Notes: generated from the sequence alone by a model not told the origin. 64,000 nt of DNA from Budvicia aquatica DSM 5075 = ATCC 35567 (GCF_000427805.1 NZ_ATYS01000018.1:1-64000), one strand, 5' to 3'. Counted from the first letter of the stretch, positions 10,775 to 20,325 are shown. Program-made: numbers and translations.

Positions 10775-12181
10775 ATGATAAAAGACTCGCCAACTAACGT
10801 AAATCTACAGCTGTGGATAGTTGCGCTTGGTTTTTTTATGCAGTCGCTGGATACCACTATTCTGAATACCGCGCTGCCGTCTATGGCGCTGAGCCTGAAT
10901 GAAAGTCCGCTGCAAATGCAGTCGGTTATTGTCTCCTATATTCTGACCGTTGCTATTGGCCTCCCGGCCAGCGGCTGGCTGGCCGATCGTATCGGCGTTA
11001 AGCGCGTGTTCTTATCGGCCATTGTGCTCTTTACGCTTGGCTCTCTGCTTTGTGCCCAGTCTGAATCGCTGTCTGAGTTGATTCGCGCCCGGGTTATTCA
11101 AGGTATCGGCGGTGCGATGATGGTGCCTGTCGGCAGGCTTACCGTGATGAAGATTGTCCCGCGCGCCCAGTATATGGCAGCGATGACGTTTGTGACCTTA
11201 CCCGGTCAGGTGGGGCCATTAATGGGACCGGCTCTGGGCGGTTTTCTGGTTGAATACGCCAGTTGGCACTGGATATTTTTAATTAATCTGCCGGTCGGTA
11301 TCATCGGTATTGTGTTAACTCTGTTCTTTATGCCTAACTACAAAATGCCGCCGCGTCGTTTCGATATTATTGGCTTTGTATTGCTCGCGGTCGGTATGGC
11401 AAGTATCACGCTTTCTCTGGATGGCCATTCCGGTATGGGACTGGCTCCGCTGACCGTAATACTGCTGTGTGCCTGCGGTATCTGTGCTTTGGGCCTCTAT
11501 TGGCTACACGCCCGCCGCAGCAGTTCCCCGCTGTTCGATTTAAAGATGTTTAAAATCCCGACCTTTTCACTGGGATTAAGCGGCAGCATGTTAGCCCGCA
11601 TCGGCGGAGGCATGTTGCCTTTTATGACCCCGCTATTCTTACAGATCGGATTAGGCTTTAGTCCGTTCCATGCCGGTTTAATGATGATTCCGATGATTAT
11701 CGGCAGCATGAGCATCAAACGGCTGGTGGTTCAGATAGTCAACCGCTTTGGCTACCGCGTAGTGCTGACCGGCTCTACGTTATTATTGCCGGTGCTAATC
11801 GTGGCTATTCCTATCCTCGGCATGCTCGATCTGTATCCGGGGATCCCGTTTATCTTATTCCTGCTTGGCATGACCAACGCCGTGCGGTTCTCGACCATGA
11901 ACACCCTGACGCTTAAAGATTTACCTGATGAATTCGCCAGCGGCGGCAACAGTCTGCTATCCATGGTGATGCAACTGTCTATGAGCCTGGGGGTAAGTAC
12001 CGCGGGTATCCTGCTGGGTCTGTTTTCTCAGCAGCACGTCAGCACCGGCAGCAGCGAGATTCAAACGGCCTTCCTGTATACCTATTTCTGCGTCGGACTC
12101 GTCATGCTGATACCGACCTTTATTTTTGCCCGCGTCCCTAAAGACGATGCCCAAAACATACTGCTGAATAAGCGCAACTAG
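10775..12181 (+). CDS. mdtD: MdtD, major-facilitator transporter of the mdt-bae operon
   Basis: This is a 468-residue MFS protein of the 14-TM DHA2 drug:H+ family. Its DHA2 signatures include [14 protein letters not shown] in TM1 and [13 protein letters not shown] in the loop between TM2 and TM3. E. coli MdtD shares the locus, and its contribution to drug export is weak or conditional (iron-citrate export has been proposed there). It lies 76 bp after mdtC and ends 54 bp before baeS, so the mdtD-baeS overlap known in E. coli is not present here. Confidence 0.93.
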   Translation: MIKDSPTNVNLQLWIVALGFFMQSLDTTILNTALPSMALSLNESPLQMQSVIVSYILTVAIGLPASGWLADRIGVKRVFLSAIVLFTLGSLLCAQSESLSELIRARVIQGIGGAMMVPVGRLTVMKIVPRAQYMAAMTFVTLPGQVGPLMGPALGGFLVEYASWHWIFLINLPVGIIGIVLTLFFMPNYKMPPRRFDIIGFVLLAVGMASITLSLDGHSGMGLAPLTVILLCACGICALGLYWLHARRSSSPLFDLKMFKIPTFSLGLSGSMLARIGGGMLPFMTPLFLQIGLGFSPFHAGLMMIPMIIGSMSIKRLVVQIVNRFGYRVVLTGSTLLLPVLIVAIPILGMLDLYPGIPFILFLLGMTNAVRFSTMNTLTLKDLPDEFASGGNSLLSMVMQLSMSLGVSTAGILLGLFSQQHVSTGSSEIQTAFLYTYFCVGLVMLIPTFIFARVPKDDAQNILLNKRN

Positions 12182-12206
12182 TCAATGATTCAGCGAGGAG
12201 AAGGTC

Positions 12207-12239
12207 ATGACCCATAGCAACACAAGCCGGTTCTTATGA
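12207..12239 (+). CDS. 10-codon leader ORF overlapping the baeS start
   Basis: ATG at 12207 opens the frame [10 protein letters not shown], whose TGA stop (12237-12239) overlaps the baeS ATG at 12236 as ATGA. It has a strong ribosome-binding site (AGGAG, 6-7 nt upstream), whereas baeS itself has none at useful spacing. The arrangement suggests that baeS is translated by coupling to this short frame. It may be the relic of a longer mdtD C-terminus. No protein evidence is possible from sequence, so it is listed as a candidate. Confidence 0.4.
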   Translation: MTHSNTSRFL

Positions 12240-13648
12240 AGATAGGCATTACCGGTAAACTGTTTTTAGCCATTATGGCAACCTGTATGTTGGTTCTGAT
12301 GATCATGAACTGGGGGGTGCGTTTAAGTTTTGAACGCGGATTCACTGATTATATTAAGTCCAGTAATGAACAACGAATCAGTCTGTTAGCCAATGCACTG
12401 GCCGATCGCTATCGGACGGAGGGGAACTGGCGCTTCTTAGTTCGTAATGAACGGTTGGTTCATCAGTTATTACGTTCATTTGAGCAAAATGCTGAAGGTG
12501 ATGATACTGACCAATCACTGCCGCCGCAGGGCTGGCGAGTGCCTTTTTGGGTCTTTGATAACCATAACGTCCGCTTAGCCGGTTCATCCGTAGCAATTCC
12601 TGAGCAGGCCACCCGCAAGCCCATCGTTTTAGACGGCAAAACCATCGGCTGGATTGTTGCAATGCCAAGCGAAAAACTCACCCGCAGTGCTGATATCAAT
12701 TTTGCCAAACAGCAGAGCAGAACCAGTTGGATTTTAGTCGCCCTCTCTACCGTTCTGGCGTCTATTGCCACCCTGCTGCTTTCTCGTAGTTTACTCTCCC
12801 GGGTGAAACGATTAGTGGTCGGAACCCACCAGCTTGCCGCCGGTGACTTTTCGGCCAGAGTGCCGGTCACCGGTGGCGATGAGCTGGGTACCTTAGCCAA
12901 TGACTTTAACCAACTGGCCAATACGCTGGAAAAAAATGAACGTATGCGCCGGGCGTTTATCGCCGACGTTTCTCACGAATTACGCACGCCTCTGGCGGTT
13001 TTGCAGGGTGAACTGGAAGCGCTGGAAGACGGCGTTCGCCAGTTAACAACGACGTCTCTTCACTCCCTGCAGGCTGAGGTCAGCTCTCTGACTAAGTTGG
13101 TCAATGACCTTCATCAGCTTTCACTATCAGACTTGGGTGCGCTGGCCTACCGTAAAAGTCATATCAACCTATCTGAAATTCTTGGCCAGTCGGTTGCCGC
13201 CTACCGCAGCCGTTTTCAGGCTAAAGGGCTGAGCATTGAAACCGACCTGCCGGACAATTCTGCCGTATTTGGCGATCCTGACCGCTTATCACAGCTATTT
13301 AATAATCTGTTAGAAAATAGCCTGCGCTATACCGATAGCCAAACTGACGATAGTGCGGGCAAATTACATATCTCCGGCACGCTGAGTAAAAATACCCTGA
13401 CTTTACTCTGGCAGGATTCAGCGCCCGGCGTTACCGAGGAGCAGCTTAAACAAATTTTTGAACGCTTCTACCGTACCGAAGGTTCCCGCAATCGGGCCAG
13501 CGGAGGCTCGGGCCTTGGGCTATCGATCTGCTGGAATATTGTCGATGCCCACGGCGGTGAAATCACGGCGGCGCATTCACCTTTAGGCGGGCTGGAAATT
13601 AAGCTAACCTTTCCCCTATTCAATGATGCGGGTGTAACCTCACTATGA
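12236..13648 (+). CDS. baeS: BaeS, envelope-stress sensor histidine kinase
   Basis: BaeS is an inner-membrane kinase sensing envelope damage and toxic compounds. It phosphorylates BaeR. The 470 residues comprise TM1 (about 7-29), a periplasmic sensor region, TM2 (about 165-185), a HAMP linker ([19 protein letters not shown]), the dimerisation box with His247 in SHELRTPL, and an ATPase domain (N box [21 protein letters not shown]). It overlaps baeR by 4 nt. Start follows homology ([13 protein letters not shown]). Translation probably depends on the short upstream frame. Confidence 0.95.
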   Translation: MKIGITGKLFLAIMATCMLVLMIMNWGVRLSFERGFTDYIKSSNEQRISLLANALADRYRTEGNWRFLVRNERLVHQLLRSFEQNAEGDDTDQSLPPQGWRVPFWVFDNHNVRLAGSSVAIPEQATRKPIVLDGKTIGWIVAMPSEKLTRSADINFAKQQSRTSWILVALSTVLASIATLLLSRSLLSRVKRLVVGTHQLAAGDFSARVPVTGGDELGTLANDFNQLANTLEKNERMRRAFIADVSHELRTPLAVLQGELEALEDGVRQLTTTSLHSLQAEVSSLTKLVNDLHQLSLSDLGALAYRKSHINLSEILGQSVAAYRSRFQAKGLSIETDLPDNSAVFGDPDRLSQLFNNLLENSLRYTDSQTDDSAGKLHISGTLSKNTLTLLWQDSAPGVTEEQLKQIFERFYRTEGSRNRASGGSGLGLSICWNIVDAHGGEITAAHSPLGGLEIKLTFPLFNDAGVTSL

Positions 13649-14355
13649 CCGATATGCCTTTATTTTCCGCCGCTGATTTAGCGCCGATCTTAATCGTGGA
13701 GGATGAGCCTAAACTGGGGCAGCTACTGATTGATTACTTACAGGCGGCAGGATACCAAACTCATCTGATTGCTAATGGTAAAGAGGTCATCGCTTATGTC
13801 AGACAGCATTCACCGTCGCTTATCCTGCTTGATCTGATGTTGCCGGGCATTGACGGCTTAACCCTATGTCGGGAAATCCGCCGATTCTCAGATGTTCCGA
13901 TTATTATGGTAACCGCTAAAACAGAAGAAATTGATCGGCTTTCTGGCCTGGAAATCGGAGCGGATGATTATATCTGTAAGCCATACAGCCCGCGTGAAGT
14001 CGTCGCCAGGGTTAAGGCTATTTTAAAACGTTGCTATCAGCCCGCCCGAGATCTTCCGCTCCCTATTAATAGCGGGTTACAGCTGGACGAATCCCAGTTT
14101 ATGGTACGCTATAACCAAATGACGCTGGACTTAACTTCGGCCGAATTCCGGCTGTTAAAAGCACTGTCAGATCATCCCGGTCAGGTATTATCCCGAGAGT
14201 CTTTGCTGGATAACCTCTATGATGACTATAGAGTCGTCACTGACCGAACCGTCGACAGCCATATCAAAAATTTACGCCGCAAGCTGGAAACCTTTGCCCC
14301 CGAGAAAACCTTTATCCGGTCGGTGTATGGGATGGGATATCGTTGGGAAGGATAG
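13645..14355 (+). CDS. baeR: BaeR, envelope-stress response regulator
   Basis: BaeR is an OmpR/PhoB-family regulator. It has a receiver domain at about residues 14-128, with acidic pair ED at 19-20, phospho-acceptor Asp63 in LLDLMLPG and the conserved Lys of the ICKPYSP stretch. A winged-helix DNA-binding domain follows ([30 protein letters not shown]). It activates mdtABCD-baeSR and other envelope genes, and the candidate BaeR box at 3133-3150 fits autoregulation. Length (236) and sequence fit the family. It is the last gene of the operon as far as spacing shows. Confidence 0.95.
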   Translation: MTDMPLFSAADLAPILIVEDEPKLGQLLIDYLQAAGYQTHLIANGKEVIAYVRQHSPSLILLDLMLPGIDGLTLCREIRRFSDVPIIMVTAKTEEIDRLSGLEIGADDYICKPYSPREVVARVKAILKRCYQPARDLPLPINSGLQLDESQFMVRYNQMTLDLTSAEFRLLKALSDHPGQVLSRESLLDNLYDDYRVVTDRTVDSHIKNLRRKLETFAPEKTFIRSVYGMGYRWEG

Positions 14356-14392
14356 GTCTTTAGGACGAATATAGAATGGAGTCTTTTATTTG

Positions 14393-15250
14393 ATGTCGAC
14401 CTTCATAAAAAAGCTGACAGGCTCAGCCCTGATCTTGTTTGTTAGCTGTCAGGCAAGCTACGCTAATCAACAGTGTCTCCCGACTAAAGAAATTGTTGAA
14501 AGCAATAATTTGATTTTATCCGACGGGACGATAATCCAGCCCGATAATGTTAAAGCTATTCGCGCTGAATTTTATAGTGACGATAATTATATCTATGGCT
14601 ATCAATATGTTGAATTTGATCGCTGTGAACAGATTAACCTAAACTCACTCAGCTATACCTTCAATACAACGGGAATAACTAATCAAATATATTCCAAACT
14701 ATTGCAAGTATCTGGCTCTTGGAGCCAAAGCTACGACCTTTTAGCCGAGCAGCCCCTTAACGATCGCAATAAGGCGGAAATCCCTGCTTATCATAAAGAG
14801 GGAAATATTGATTATCACATCAATAATCACGGGCTGATTACCTCATCAAACGATTCGTTCACTATAAATGATGGCGATCAGGCCTCGGGTGAAAGCCGTT
14901 ATTACTTCGATACCGCACAACGATTGACGCATTACACCACTCTCAGCGACGATGGCTATTCCAGCGGTAGCTACTATTTTACCTATGACCATGCGGGAAA
15001 ACTTATATCATCACAAAGTCCGGGGAGTTATCTCACCTATATTTATGATAATCAGGATAGGATTTTTCAAATATTTCAGCTAACCACTTATTCAAACGGT
15101 ATATTCAGTCGCCAGTTGAACTGTGTAAAATGGGACAATCGAGGCGGCTGCACTAAATCTGTGACCGATGCGCTGGAAATTTATCCTGATAAAACCAGCC
15201 GTCACCAACAGTTTTTCTCTAGCGCAACCTACCAATACTGGGATGAATAA
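14393..15250 (+). CDS. Secreted protein of unknown function, paralogue A
   Basis: I do not recognise this 285-residue protein. It has a clear signal peptide (KKLTGSALILFVSC, cleavage near ASYANQQ) and four cysteines that are conserved in the next gene's product. It also has YD-like stretches in its middle (YFTYDHAGKLISS, YIYDNQDRIF) reminiscent of RHS/YD repeats, although it is far too short to be an Rhs protein. It ends YQYWDE. TTG at 14390 is a possible start with better spacing from GGAG, but ATG at 14393 is preferred. It starts 37 bp after baeR in the place where E. coli has yegP; co-expression with BaeR is possible but not shown. Confidence 0.75.
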   Translation: MSTFIKKLTGSALILFVSCQASYANQQCLPTKEIVESNNLILSDGTIIQPDNVKAIRAEFYSDDNYIYGYQYVEFDRCEQINLNSLSYTFNTTGITNQIYSKLLQVSGSWSQSYDLLAEQPLNDRNKAEIPAYHKEGNIDYHINNHGLITSSNDSFTINDGDQASGESRYYFDTAQRLTHYTTLSDDGYSSGSYYFTYDHAGKLISSQSPGSYLTYIYDNQDRIFQIFQLTTYSNGIFSRQLNCVKWDNRGGCTKSVTDALEIYPDKTSRHQQFFSSATYQYWDE

Positions 15251-15252
15251 AC

Positions 15253-15277
15253 ACCATCGGGACTTAAACCCGATGGT
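15253..15277 (+). other. Intercistronic hairpin between the two paralogues
   Basis: A perfect 9-bp stem (ACCATCGGG / CCCGATGGT) closes a 7-nt loop right after the first paralogue. No T-tract follows on the plus strand, so it looks more like an mRNA-stabilising or processing hairpin than a full terminator. Confidence 0.45.
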
Positions 15278-15354
15278 AAGAAAAGGACAGGTGTCGCCGA
15301 TCGTCAATGCGCCACAGAACATAAATTTTTCTATCGGTTTATAAGGATATTCAC

Positions 15355-16188
15355 ATGATTAAAGTCATTACCCTTGCCGCTATCAGCGTACTTTCAATCC
15401 CCCAAGCTAACGCGATTACCCCCTGTTCAACAAATAAACAGATAAACAATTTCAATCACAGCATTATATTCAATAACACCGTACGCGGTGATGTTAGAGA
15501 GCAAGAGTCAGTGATGACAGGAACCGGTGATAATGGTGACCAGTTATCCGGCCAAACGAAGTATCAATATAATCGTTGCGGTGAGCTCATTGATTTCGCC
15601 AGTGAATATCAGTCATTGGGAAAAAACACTGAGTTAAAAATGATATTTACCGCGGCTAAAACCACTGACGGCTGGCAGGTTAAATATGATGTATCGGTGC
15701 TCGGCACCAAAGAGGGTAAGAACGAAGTGGTTTATCAAAAAATCGGTAGTCCGCAGTATTACACCGATAAAACAGGAAAAATCACCCATTCAGAAGATAA
15801 TTTCATCGAGAACGGCAAACAGGGCGTGACTAAAATGAACTTCTATTCAGATAGTCAGGATCGCCTAATCAGCTATACCACTCGCGGCGATGATAAATTG
15901 ATGAATGGTAAACACCGCTATTTCTATCAGCCTGAGGGACCGCTGTTTTCAGTGATCGCACCAAACACCAGCGCTTCTTATGTTTACGACCAACAGGGTC
16001 GAGATTTACAGTTTATCGGTTTGGCCGTAAATGACTATAGCCTGCGCAGCACTCGGGTTGACTGCCAGAAATGGGATAGTGACGGTAGTTGTTTGTATGC
16101 GGTTTCTAGCGAAATCGAAATTTATCCGTACTCGGTCGTGAAGCGCGACTCGGTGATAAAAACGAATATCAATTACTGGAACGATTAA
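15355..16188 (+). CDS. Secreted protein of unknown function, paralogue B
   Basis: This 277-residue protein has a signal peptide (KVITLAAISVLSIPQANA). It is a diverged tandem paralogue of the preceding gene. Shared features are the four cysteines (early C, NRC, and the pair in DCQKWDSDGSC), the RLISYTTRGDD segment matching RLTHYTTLSDD, YVYDQQGRD matching YIYDNQDRI, a LEIYP/IEIYP block, and the C-terminus NYWND matching QYWDE. Two disulfides and a periplasmic or surface location are inferred. A hairpin separates the two genes, and their order next to baeR suggests an envelope role. Function is unknown. Confidence 0.75.
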   Translation: MIKVITLAAISVLSIPQANAITPCSTNKQINNFNHSIIFNNTVRGDVREQESVMTGTGDNGDQLSGQTKYQYNRCGELIDFASEYQSLGKNTELKMIFTAAKTTDGWQVKYDVSVLGTKEGKNEVVYQKIGSPQYYTDKTGKITHSEDNFIENGKQGVTKMNFYSDSQDRLISYTTRGDDKLMNGKHRYFYQPEGPLFSVIAPNTSASYVYDQQGRDLQFIGLAVNDYSLRSTRVDCQKWDSDGSCLYAVSSEIEIYPYSVVKRDSVIKTNINYWND

Positions 16189-16226
16189 TTCCTGCCAATA
16201 TTGCCATTAGCCCCGTCGAAGACTAC

Positions 16227-16246
16227 AATCCCCGCCCGGGGATTTT
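16227..16246 (+). terminator. Short terminator-like hairpin after paralogue B
   Basis: AATCCCC pairs with GGGGATT around a 4-nt GCCC loop, followed by TTCCCC. The stem is strong but the T-tract is short. It separates the secreted-protein pair from trhP, which has a second imperfect hairpin (ACCGTACC/GGTGCGGT) just before it at about 16254-16275. Confidence 0.45.
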
Positions 16247-16306
16247 CCCCAAACCGTACCCTGTGTGGTGCGGTTCTGACCTGTGATCAGACTGAGAGAA
16301 TACACT

Positions 16307-17671
16307 ATGTTTAAACCGGAACTCCTATCTCCGGCCGGAACGCTGAAAAATATGCGTTACGCCTTTGCCTATGGCGCCGACGCCGTTTATGCCGGCCAGC
16401 CTCGTTACAGCCTTCGGGTGCGTAATAATGAATTTAACCACCAGAATTTAGCCTTAGGCATTAATGAAGCTCACGCTCAGGGTAAGAAGTTCTACGTGGT
16501 GGTAAATATTGCCCCGCATAACTCTAAGTTAAAAACCTTTATCCGCGACCTGACGCCGGTGGTTGAAATGGGTCCTGATGCGTTAATCATGTCCGATCCG
16601 GGCCTGATTATGATGGTACGCGAAGCCTTCCCTCAGATTGATATTCATTTATCCGTTCAGGCCAATGCGGTTAACTGGGCGACGGTGAAGTTCTGGAAAC
16701 AAATGGGACTTACCCGCGTTATTTTATCCCGCGAGCTATCGCTGGATGAGATCGAAGAAATTCGCCAGCAAGTGCCGGACATGGAACTAGAAACCTTTGT
16801 TCACGGTGCATTATGTATGGCCTACTCCGGTCGCTGCCTGCTCTCCGGCTATATTAACAAGCGAGATCCAAATCAGGGTACCTGTACGAACGCCTGCCGC
16901 TGGGAATATAAAGTCGAAGAAGGTAAAGAAGACGATACCGGCAATATTGTACATATTCATGAGCCGATAGCGGTTAAAAACGTCGAGCCTACGCTGGGTG
17001 AAGGCCAGCCAACCGATAAGCTGTTTATGATCGAAGAAGCCCTTCGCCCGGGCGAATATATGAGCGCTTTTGAAGATGAGCACGGCACTTATATTATGAA
17101 CTCTAAAGATCTGCGCGCCATCCAGCACGTAGAGAAGCTGACTGAGTTAGGCGTTCACTCGCTTAAAATTGAAGGTCGTACTAAATCATTTTACTACTGT
17201 GCCCGTACTGCACAGGTCTACCGTCGTGCAATTGACGATGCCGTTGCCGGTAAACCTTTCGATGAAGAATTAATGACAACGCTGGAATCCCTTGCCCACA
17301 GAGGCTATACCGAAGGGTTCTTACGCCGCCATGTGCATGATGAACACCAGAACTACGACTATGGTTACTCCATTTCTGAGCGCCAGCAGTTTGTCGGGGA
17401 ATTTACCGGTGAACGCCGCAACGGATTAGCCGCCGTTGATGTAAAAAATAAGTTTTCAGTAGGCGATAGCGTAGAAATGATGACCCCGCAGGGTAATATC
17501 CATTTCACCATTGAATCCATGGAAACCTCTAAAGGTCAGCCCACAGAGGTTGCACCGGGTAACGGACACATCGTTTATCTGCCGGTGCCTGAAGATATTC
17601 ATCTGGAATATGCGTTATTGATGCGAAACCTTAACGGTGGCAACAATACCCGTAACCCGCACACAGCATAA
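16307..17671 (+). CDS. trhP: TrhP (YegQ), tRNA 5-hydroxyuridine synthesis protein
   Basis: TrhP is a U32-peptidase-family protein that, with prephenate-dependent chemistry, makes 5-hydroxyuridine at wobble position 34 of tRNAs in the cytoplasm. The 454 residues begin MFKPELLSPAGTLKNMRYAF, nearly identical to E. coli YegQ. The family cysteines are present (FVHGALCMAYSGRCLLS and NQGTCTNACRWEY), consistent with an iron-sulfur site. The start is the ATG at 16307 after GAGAGAA, not the ATG eight codons upstream. Its position after the bae operon and before cyaR is as in E. coli. Confidence 0.96.
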   Translation: MFKPELLSPAGTLKNMRYAFAYGADAVYAGQPRYSLRVRNNEFNHQNLALGINEAHAQGKKFYVVVNIAPHNSKLKTFIRDLTPVVEMGPDALIMSDPGLIMMVREAFPQIDIHLSVQANAVNWATVKFWKQMGLTRVILSRELSLDEIEEIRQQVPDMELETFVHGALCMAYSGRCLLSGYINKRDPNQGTCTNACRWEYKVEEGKEDDTGNIVHIHEPIAVKNVEPTLGEGQPTDKLFMIEEALRPGEYMSAFEDEHGTYIMNSKDLRAIQHVEKLTELGVHSLKIEGRTKSFYYCARTAQVYRRAIDDAVAGKPFDEELMTTLESLAHRGYTEGFLRRHVHDEHQNYDYGYSISERQQFVGEFTGERRNGLAAVDVKNKFSVGDSVEMMTPQGNIHFTIESMETSKGQPTEVAPGNGHIVYLPVPEDIHLEYALLMRNLNGGNNTRNPHTA

Positions 17672-17680
17672 TTTTTCTTT

Positions 17681-17721
17681 TTCGCCATTAATTTTTAGAA
17701 ATAACTTATTTTAATGGCGAA
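17681..17721 (+). other. Long hairpin after trhP
   Basis: TTCGCCATTAA at 17681-17691 pairs perfectly with TTAATGGCGAA at 17711-17721 across a 19-nt loop. It lies just after the trhP stop and directly before the cyaR promoter. It probably ends or stabilises the trhP transcript, but no clear T-tract follows. Confidence 0.4.
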
Positions 17722-17723
17722 TA

Positions 17724-17766
17724 TTAGAATCAGATCACATCTCTAGGGTAATAAATGGACTACTAT
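17724..17766 (+). promoter_or_regulatory. CRP site and -10 element of cyaR
   Basis: TTAGA-N6-TCACA at 17724-17739 is a CRP half-perfect site (second half exact). A TACTAT -10 element lies at 17761-17766. With a start near 17771-17773 the CRP site is centred at about -41, the class II spacing known for E. coli cyaR. Confidence 0.65.
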
Positions 17767-17770
17767 CTCA

Positions 17771-17866
17771 ACCCTAAAGATTAATAACTAGTTGTGTTCC
17801 TATTAACTTTTTAATAGAAACCACCTCCTTACCAGTCCAATCTCCCTTGGACTGGTTTCTTTTTTA
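17771..17866 (+). ncRNA. cyaR: CyaR, CRP-activated Hfq-binding small RNA
   Basis: The 3' half contains AACCACCTCCTT, the exposed seed by which E. coli CyaR blocks ribosome-binding sites of ompX, nadE, luxS and yqaE. A terminator hairpin follows whose loop keeps ATCTCCCTT exactly as in E. coli (stem ACCAGTCCA/TGGACTGGT, then TTTCTTTTTT). Stem bases differ from E. coli in a compensated way. The 5' half is diverged. Location directly downstream of trhP/yegQ and behind a CRP site agrees with cyaR. The 5' end is inferred from the -10 element. Confidence 0.88.
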
Positions 17867-17941
17867 TATAAGCTTTATTTTTCTTACAATTCATTTACTT
17901 ATCCCTCACAATAAATCAAAAACACGTTTTCCTTATGCTAT

Positions 17942-18286
17942 TTAGCCATGAATGCAACGGCTATCTTCCGGCGCCTGTAATCTGTCATTCATACCATAAT
18001 CGCGAATAACCCCGGCAATTCTTAAACGATAATCTTTAAAAATAAACGCCTGCCCTTTGGTCTGAGCATCCCGATGTAAATGCAGGGTCCGCCATTTTTC
18101 AATCGCTGATTCATCCTGCCAGAATGACAGAGAAAGTACTTTTCCCGGCGATGACAGGCTTTCAAACCGTTCTATTGAGATAAACCCGTCGATCTCATCC
18201 AGTAACGGGCGCAGCCTGGCCGCAAATTCAAAATATTCATTTTTATGTTCAGGATGAATTTCTACTTCAAAAATAACTGCAATCAT
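17942..18286 (-). CDS. Antibiotic biosynthesis monooxygenase (ABM) fold protein
   Basis: This small 114-residue protein of the dimeric alpha/beta-barrel (ABM) superfamily starts MIAVIFEVEIHPEHKNEYF. It has the typical DGFISIERFES and LSFWQDESAIEKWRTLHLH segments. Members include quinol monooxygenases, heme-degrading enzymes and stress proteins, and the actual substrate is not evident. The start was placed at the ATG at 18286, which has GGGGGAAG seven bases upstream, rather than seven codons earlier. It stands alone between cyaR and yegS, transcribed leftwards. Confidence 0.8.
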   Translation of the reverse strand: MIAVIFEVEIHPEHKNEYFEFAARLRPLLDEIDGFISIERFESLSSPGKVLSLSFWQDESAIEKWRTLHLHRDAQTKGQAFIFKDYRLRIAGVIRDYGMNDRLQAPEDSRCIHG

Positions 18287-18431
18287 GCCGCTTCCCCCAT
18301 TAATCATTCAGATATTCCATTTAGTTATGGCGTGAATATTTCCCGCTGTCAGAGACTTTTCTGGCTCTAATCCTACCGAATAAGATTAACCCGTTATACT
18401 TATTATATTTAGTAATATCTTCGGAGAGACA

Positions 18432-19337
18432 ATGAATTCAGCATCTTCCGCACTAATTATCCTTAATGGCAAAGGGGCTAACCACCCGGATATCCGTTCT
18501 GCAATCACTCAGCTAAGGGAGCGGGGCCATAAAATTCTGGTCAGAGTAACCTGGGAGCATGGTGACGCTAAGCGATATGTTGAAGAAGGCTATAAGTTAA
18601 ATATTGATACGATTGTCGCCGGCGGCGGTGACGGCACTATTAATGAAGTGGCCGCTGCAATTGCCGCTTTACAACTAAATCATCACCCGCTTCCTACACT
18701 GGGTATTCTTCCCTTGGGAACCGCCAATGATTTTGCTACAGCCTGTCAGATTCCGGCCGATCTGCACAACGCGTTAGAGTTAGCCATTAATGGCACTGCG
18801 GTTGCTATCGATTTGGCAATGGTGAATCATCAACACATATTTATTAATATGGCGACCGGCGGGTTTGGCACGAAAATTACCACTGAAACGCCCGCCGCCC
18901 TAAAAGCGGCTTTCGGCGGTTTCTCTTATCTGCTGCATGGAATTAGTCAGGTTGATAGTTTAAAAGCCGATACCTGCACCATTACCTCTGATGGTTTTCA
19001 CTGGTCGGGCGAAGCGTTAGTTATCGGTATCGGTAACGGCAAACAGGCCGGTGGCGGTCATCCAATTTGCCCGGAGGCGAAAATTAATGACGGACAGTTA
19101 CAACTGTCGATAATGATGACCGCGGATTCTTTGCAAAGCTTTTTATCCAGCCTGTTTAGCGGCAAAGATAACGAGAATATTGTTTTTAGTAACATGCCCG
19201 CACTGGAAATAACGGCACCTCATGAAATGATTCTTAACCTTGACGGAGAACCGCTAAAAGGCAATAAATTCTCTATCGAAGTGATGCCTTGCGCAATCAA
19301 ATGTCGCTTGCCGCCGGACTGTCCACTATTAATTTAG
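18432..19337 (+). CDS. yegS: YegS, lipid kinase of the diacylglycerol-kinase family
   Basis: This is a soluble or peripheral lipid kinase that in E. coli phosphorylates phosphatidylglycerol in vitro. The physiological role is unsettled. At 301 residues it has the DAGK catalytic nucleotide-binding motif GGGDGT at 64-69, followed by INEV, then GTANDFA and the C-terminal GEPLKGNKF stretch. Length and sequence match E. coli YegS, which is also near yegQ. It converges on the LysR gene with an 8-bp gap and no clear terminator. Confidence 0.92.
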   Translation: MNSASSALIILNGKGANHPDIRSAITQLRERGHKILVRVTWEHGDAKRYVEEGYKLNIDTIVAGGGDGTINEVAAAIAALQLNHHPLPTLGILPLGTANDFATACQIPADLHNALELAINGTAVAIDLAMVNHQHIFINMATGGFGTKITTETPAALKAAFGGFSYLLHGISQVDSLKADTCTITSDGFHWSGEALVIGIGNGKQAGGGHPICPEAKINDGQLQLSIMMTADSLQSFLSSLFSGKDNENIVFSNMPALEITAPHEMILNLDGEPLKGNKFSIEVMPCAIKCRLPPDCPLLI

Positions 19338-19345
19338 CGGCTCAT

Positions 19346-20275
19346 TTATTTAGTGACAACGTCACGAAGATACAGCAGGACCAACTTAAAGCACTCATCG
19401 TTCAACGTGCTTGAGCTGCTTTGAGTTGCCCTCATCAGTGCAATAGAGCGGCTAAGTTGAGGCTGTTGTAACGTCAGCACCACCAGTTCAGGATCGCAAA
19501 GCGTCGTGGTGTATAGCCGGGGTAATATTGCCACCGCCAGCTTTGAACGCACCAAGCCATACAGCGTCTCTAAAAAGTCGACGTGGTAATAAGCTTTAAT
19601 CGATAGCCTGTGGGTCTCCGCCATGGAAGAGACCATCCGGCTGATATTGCCTTTAGAGAAAATGGCAATATGTCGCTGAGTCAGCTGACGCCAGGGTAAA
19701 TGTAGTGACTCGGCCAGCGCATCGTCCCGACGTGTGACCACCACAAACTCATCCTCAAGCAGCGGAAAAACATCCAGTCCTGCGGGTAAACTGCTGTCTA
19801 CCGCGCCGATGCCAAAATCAAGCTCCCCGGCTTCTAAGCCTTTTAACAACCCGTCATTGGTACGATCATGAAATTCTATGCGCAGCGTAGGAAAGCGTTC
19901 GGCAATAAGCTCCGGCACCGAAGGGAAAATCAGTGAGCTCACCGACGGCACCAGCCCGATTTTTACCGCCCCGTCCCCGCCTTCCGCCACAATGCGTTGT
20001 ACATCATCAAATACGCTATGAGCTACATTTAATAAACGCTCTGCATGGGGTAAAACCGCCAGCCCCAGTTCGGTTAAGGTCAAGGCCTGAGCAGTACGAT
20101 GAATCAGCTTGCCCCCCAGCACTATTTCAATTTGCCGAATCGAGCTGCTCAACGCCGGTTGACTGATGGCTAATTTATTTGCTGTGTCAGTAAAGTGGCG
20201 CAAAGAGGCCAGCGTGACAAAATATTGAATTTGTTTTAACGACAGTGCCGGTAAGCGACGCCATGGTTCAGACAT
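19346..20275 (-). CDS. LysR-family regulator divergent from adenine deaminase
   Basis: This 309-residue LTTR has an N-terminal helix-turn-helix (LKQIQYFVTLASLRHFTDTANKLAISQPALSSSI) and a substrate-binding domain from about residue 95. The ATG at 20275 has AAAGG eight bases upstream; a GTG two codons earlier is too close to it. It is transcribed away from ade across a 164-bp gap, the usual arrangement for a LysR regulator acting on its neighbour. Adenine or a purine intermediate is a reasonable inferred effector, but the sequence does not show it. Confidence 0.85.
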   Translation of the reverse strand: MSEPWRRLPALSLKQIQYFVTLASLRHFTDTANKLAISQPALSSSIRQIEIVLGGKLIHRTAQALTLTELGLAVLPHAERLLNVAHSVFDDVQRIVAEGGDGAVKIGLVPSVSSLIFPSVPELIAERFPTLRIEFHDRTNDGLLKGLEAGELDFGIGAVDSSLPAGLDVFPLLEDEFVVVTRRDDALAESLHLPWRQLTQRHIAIFSKGNISRMVSSMAETHRLSIKAYYHVDFLETLYGLVRSKLAVAILPRLYTTTLCDPELVVLTLQQPQLSRSIALMRATQSSSSTLNDECFKLVLLYLRDVVTK

Positions 20276-20325
20276 AGTCACAACCTTTAATTACAAGCCT
20301 CTTAGAGAGGTCAATAAAAGTAAAA

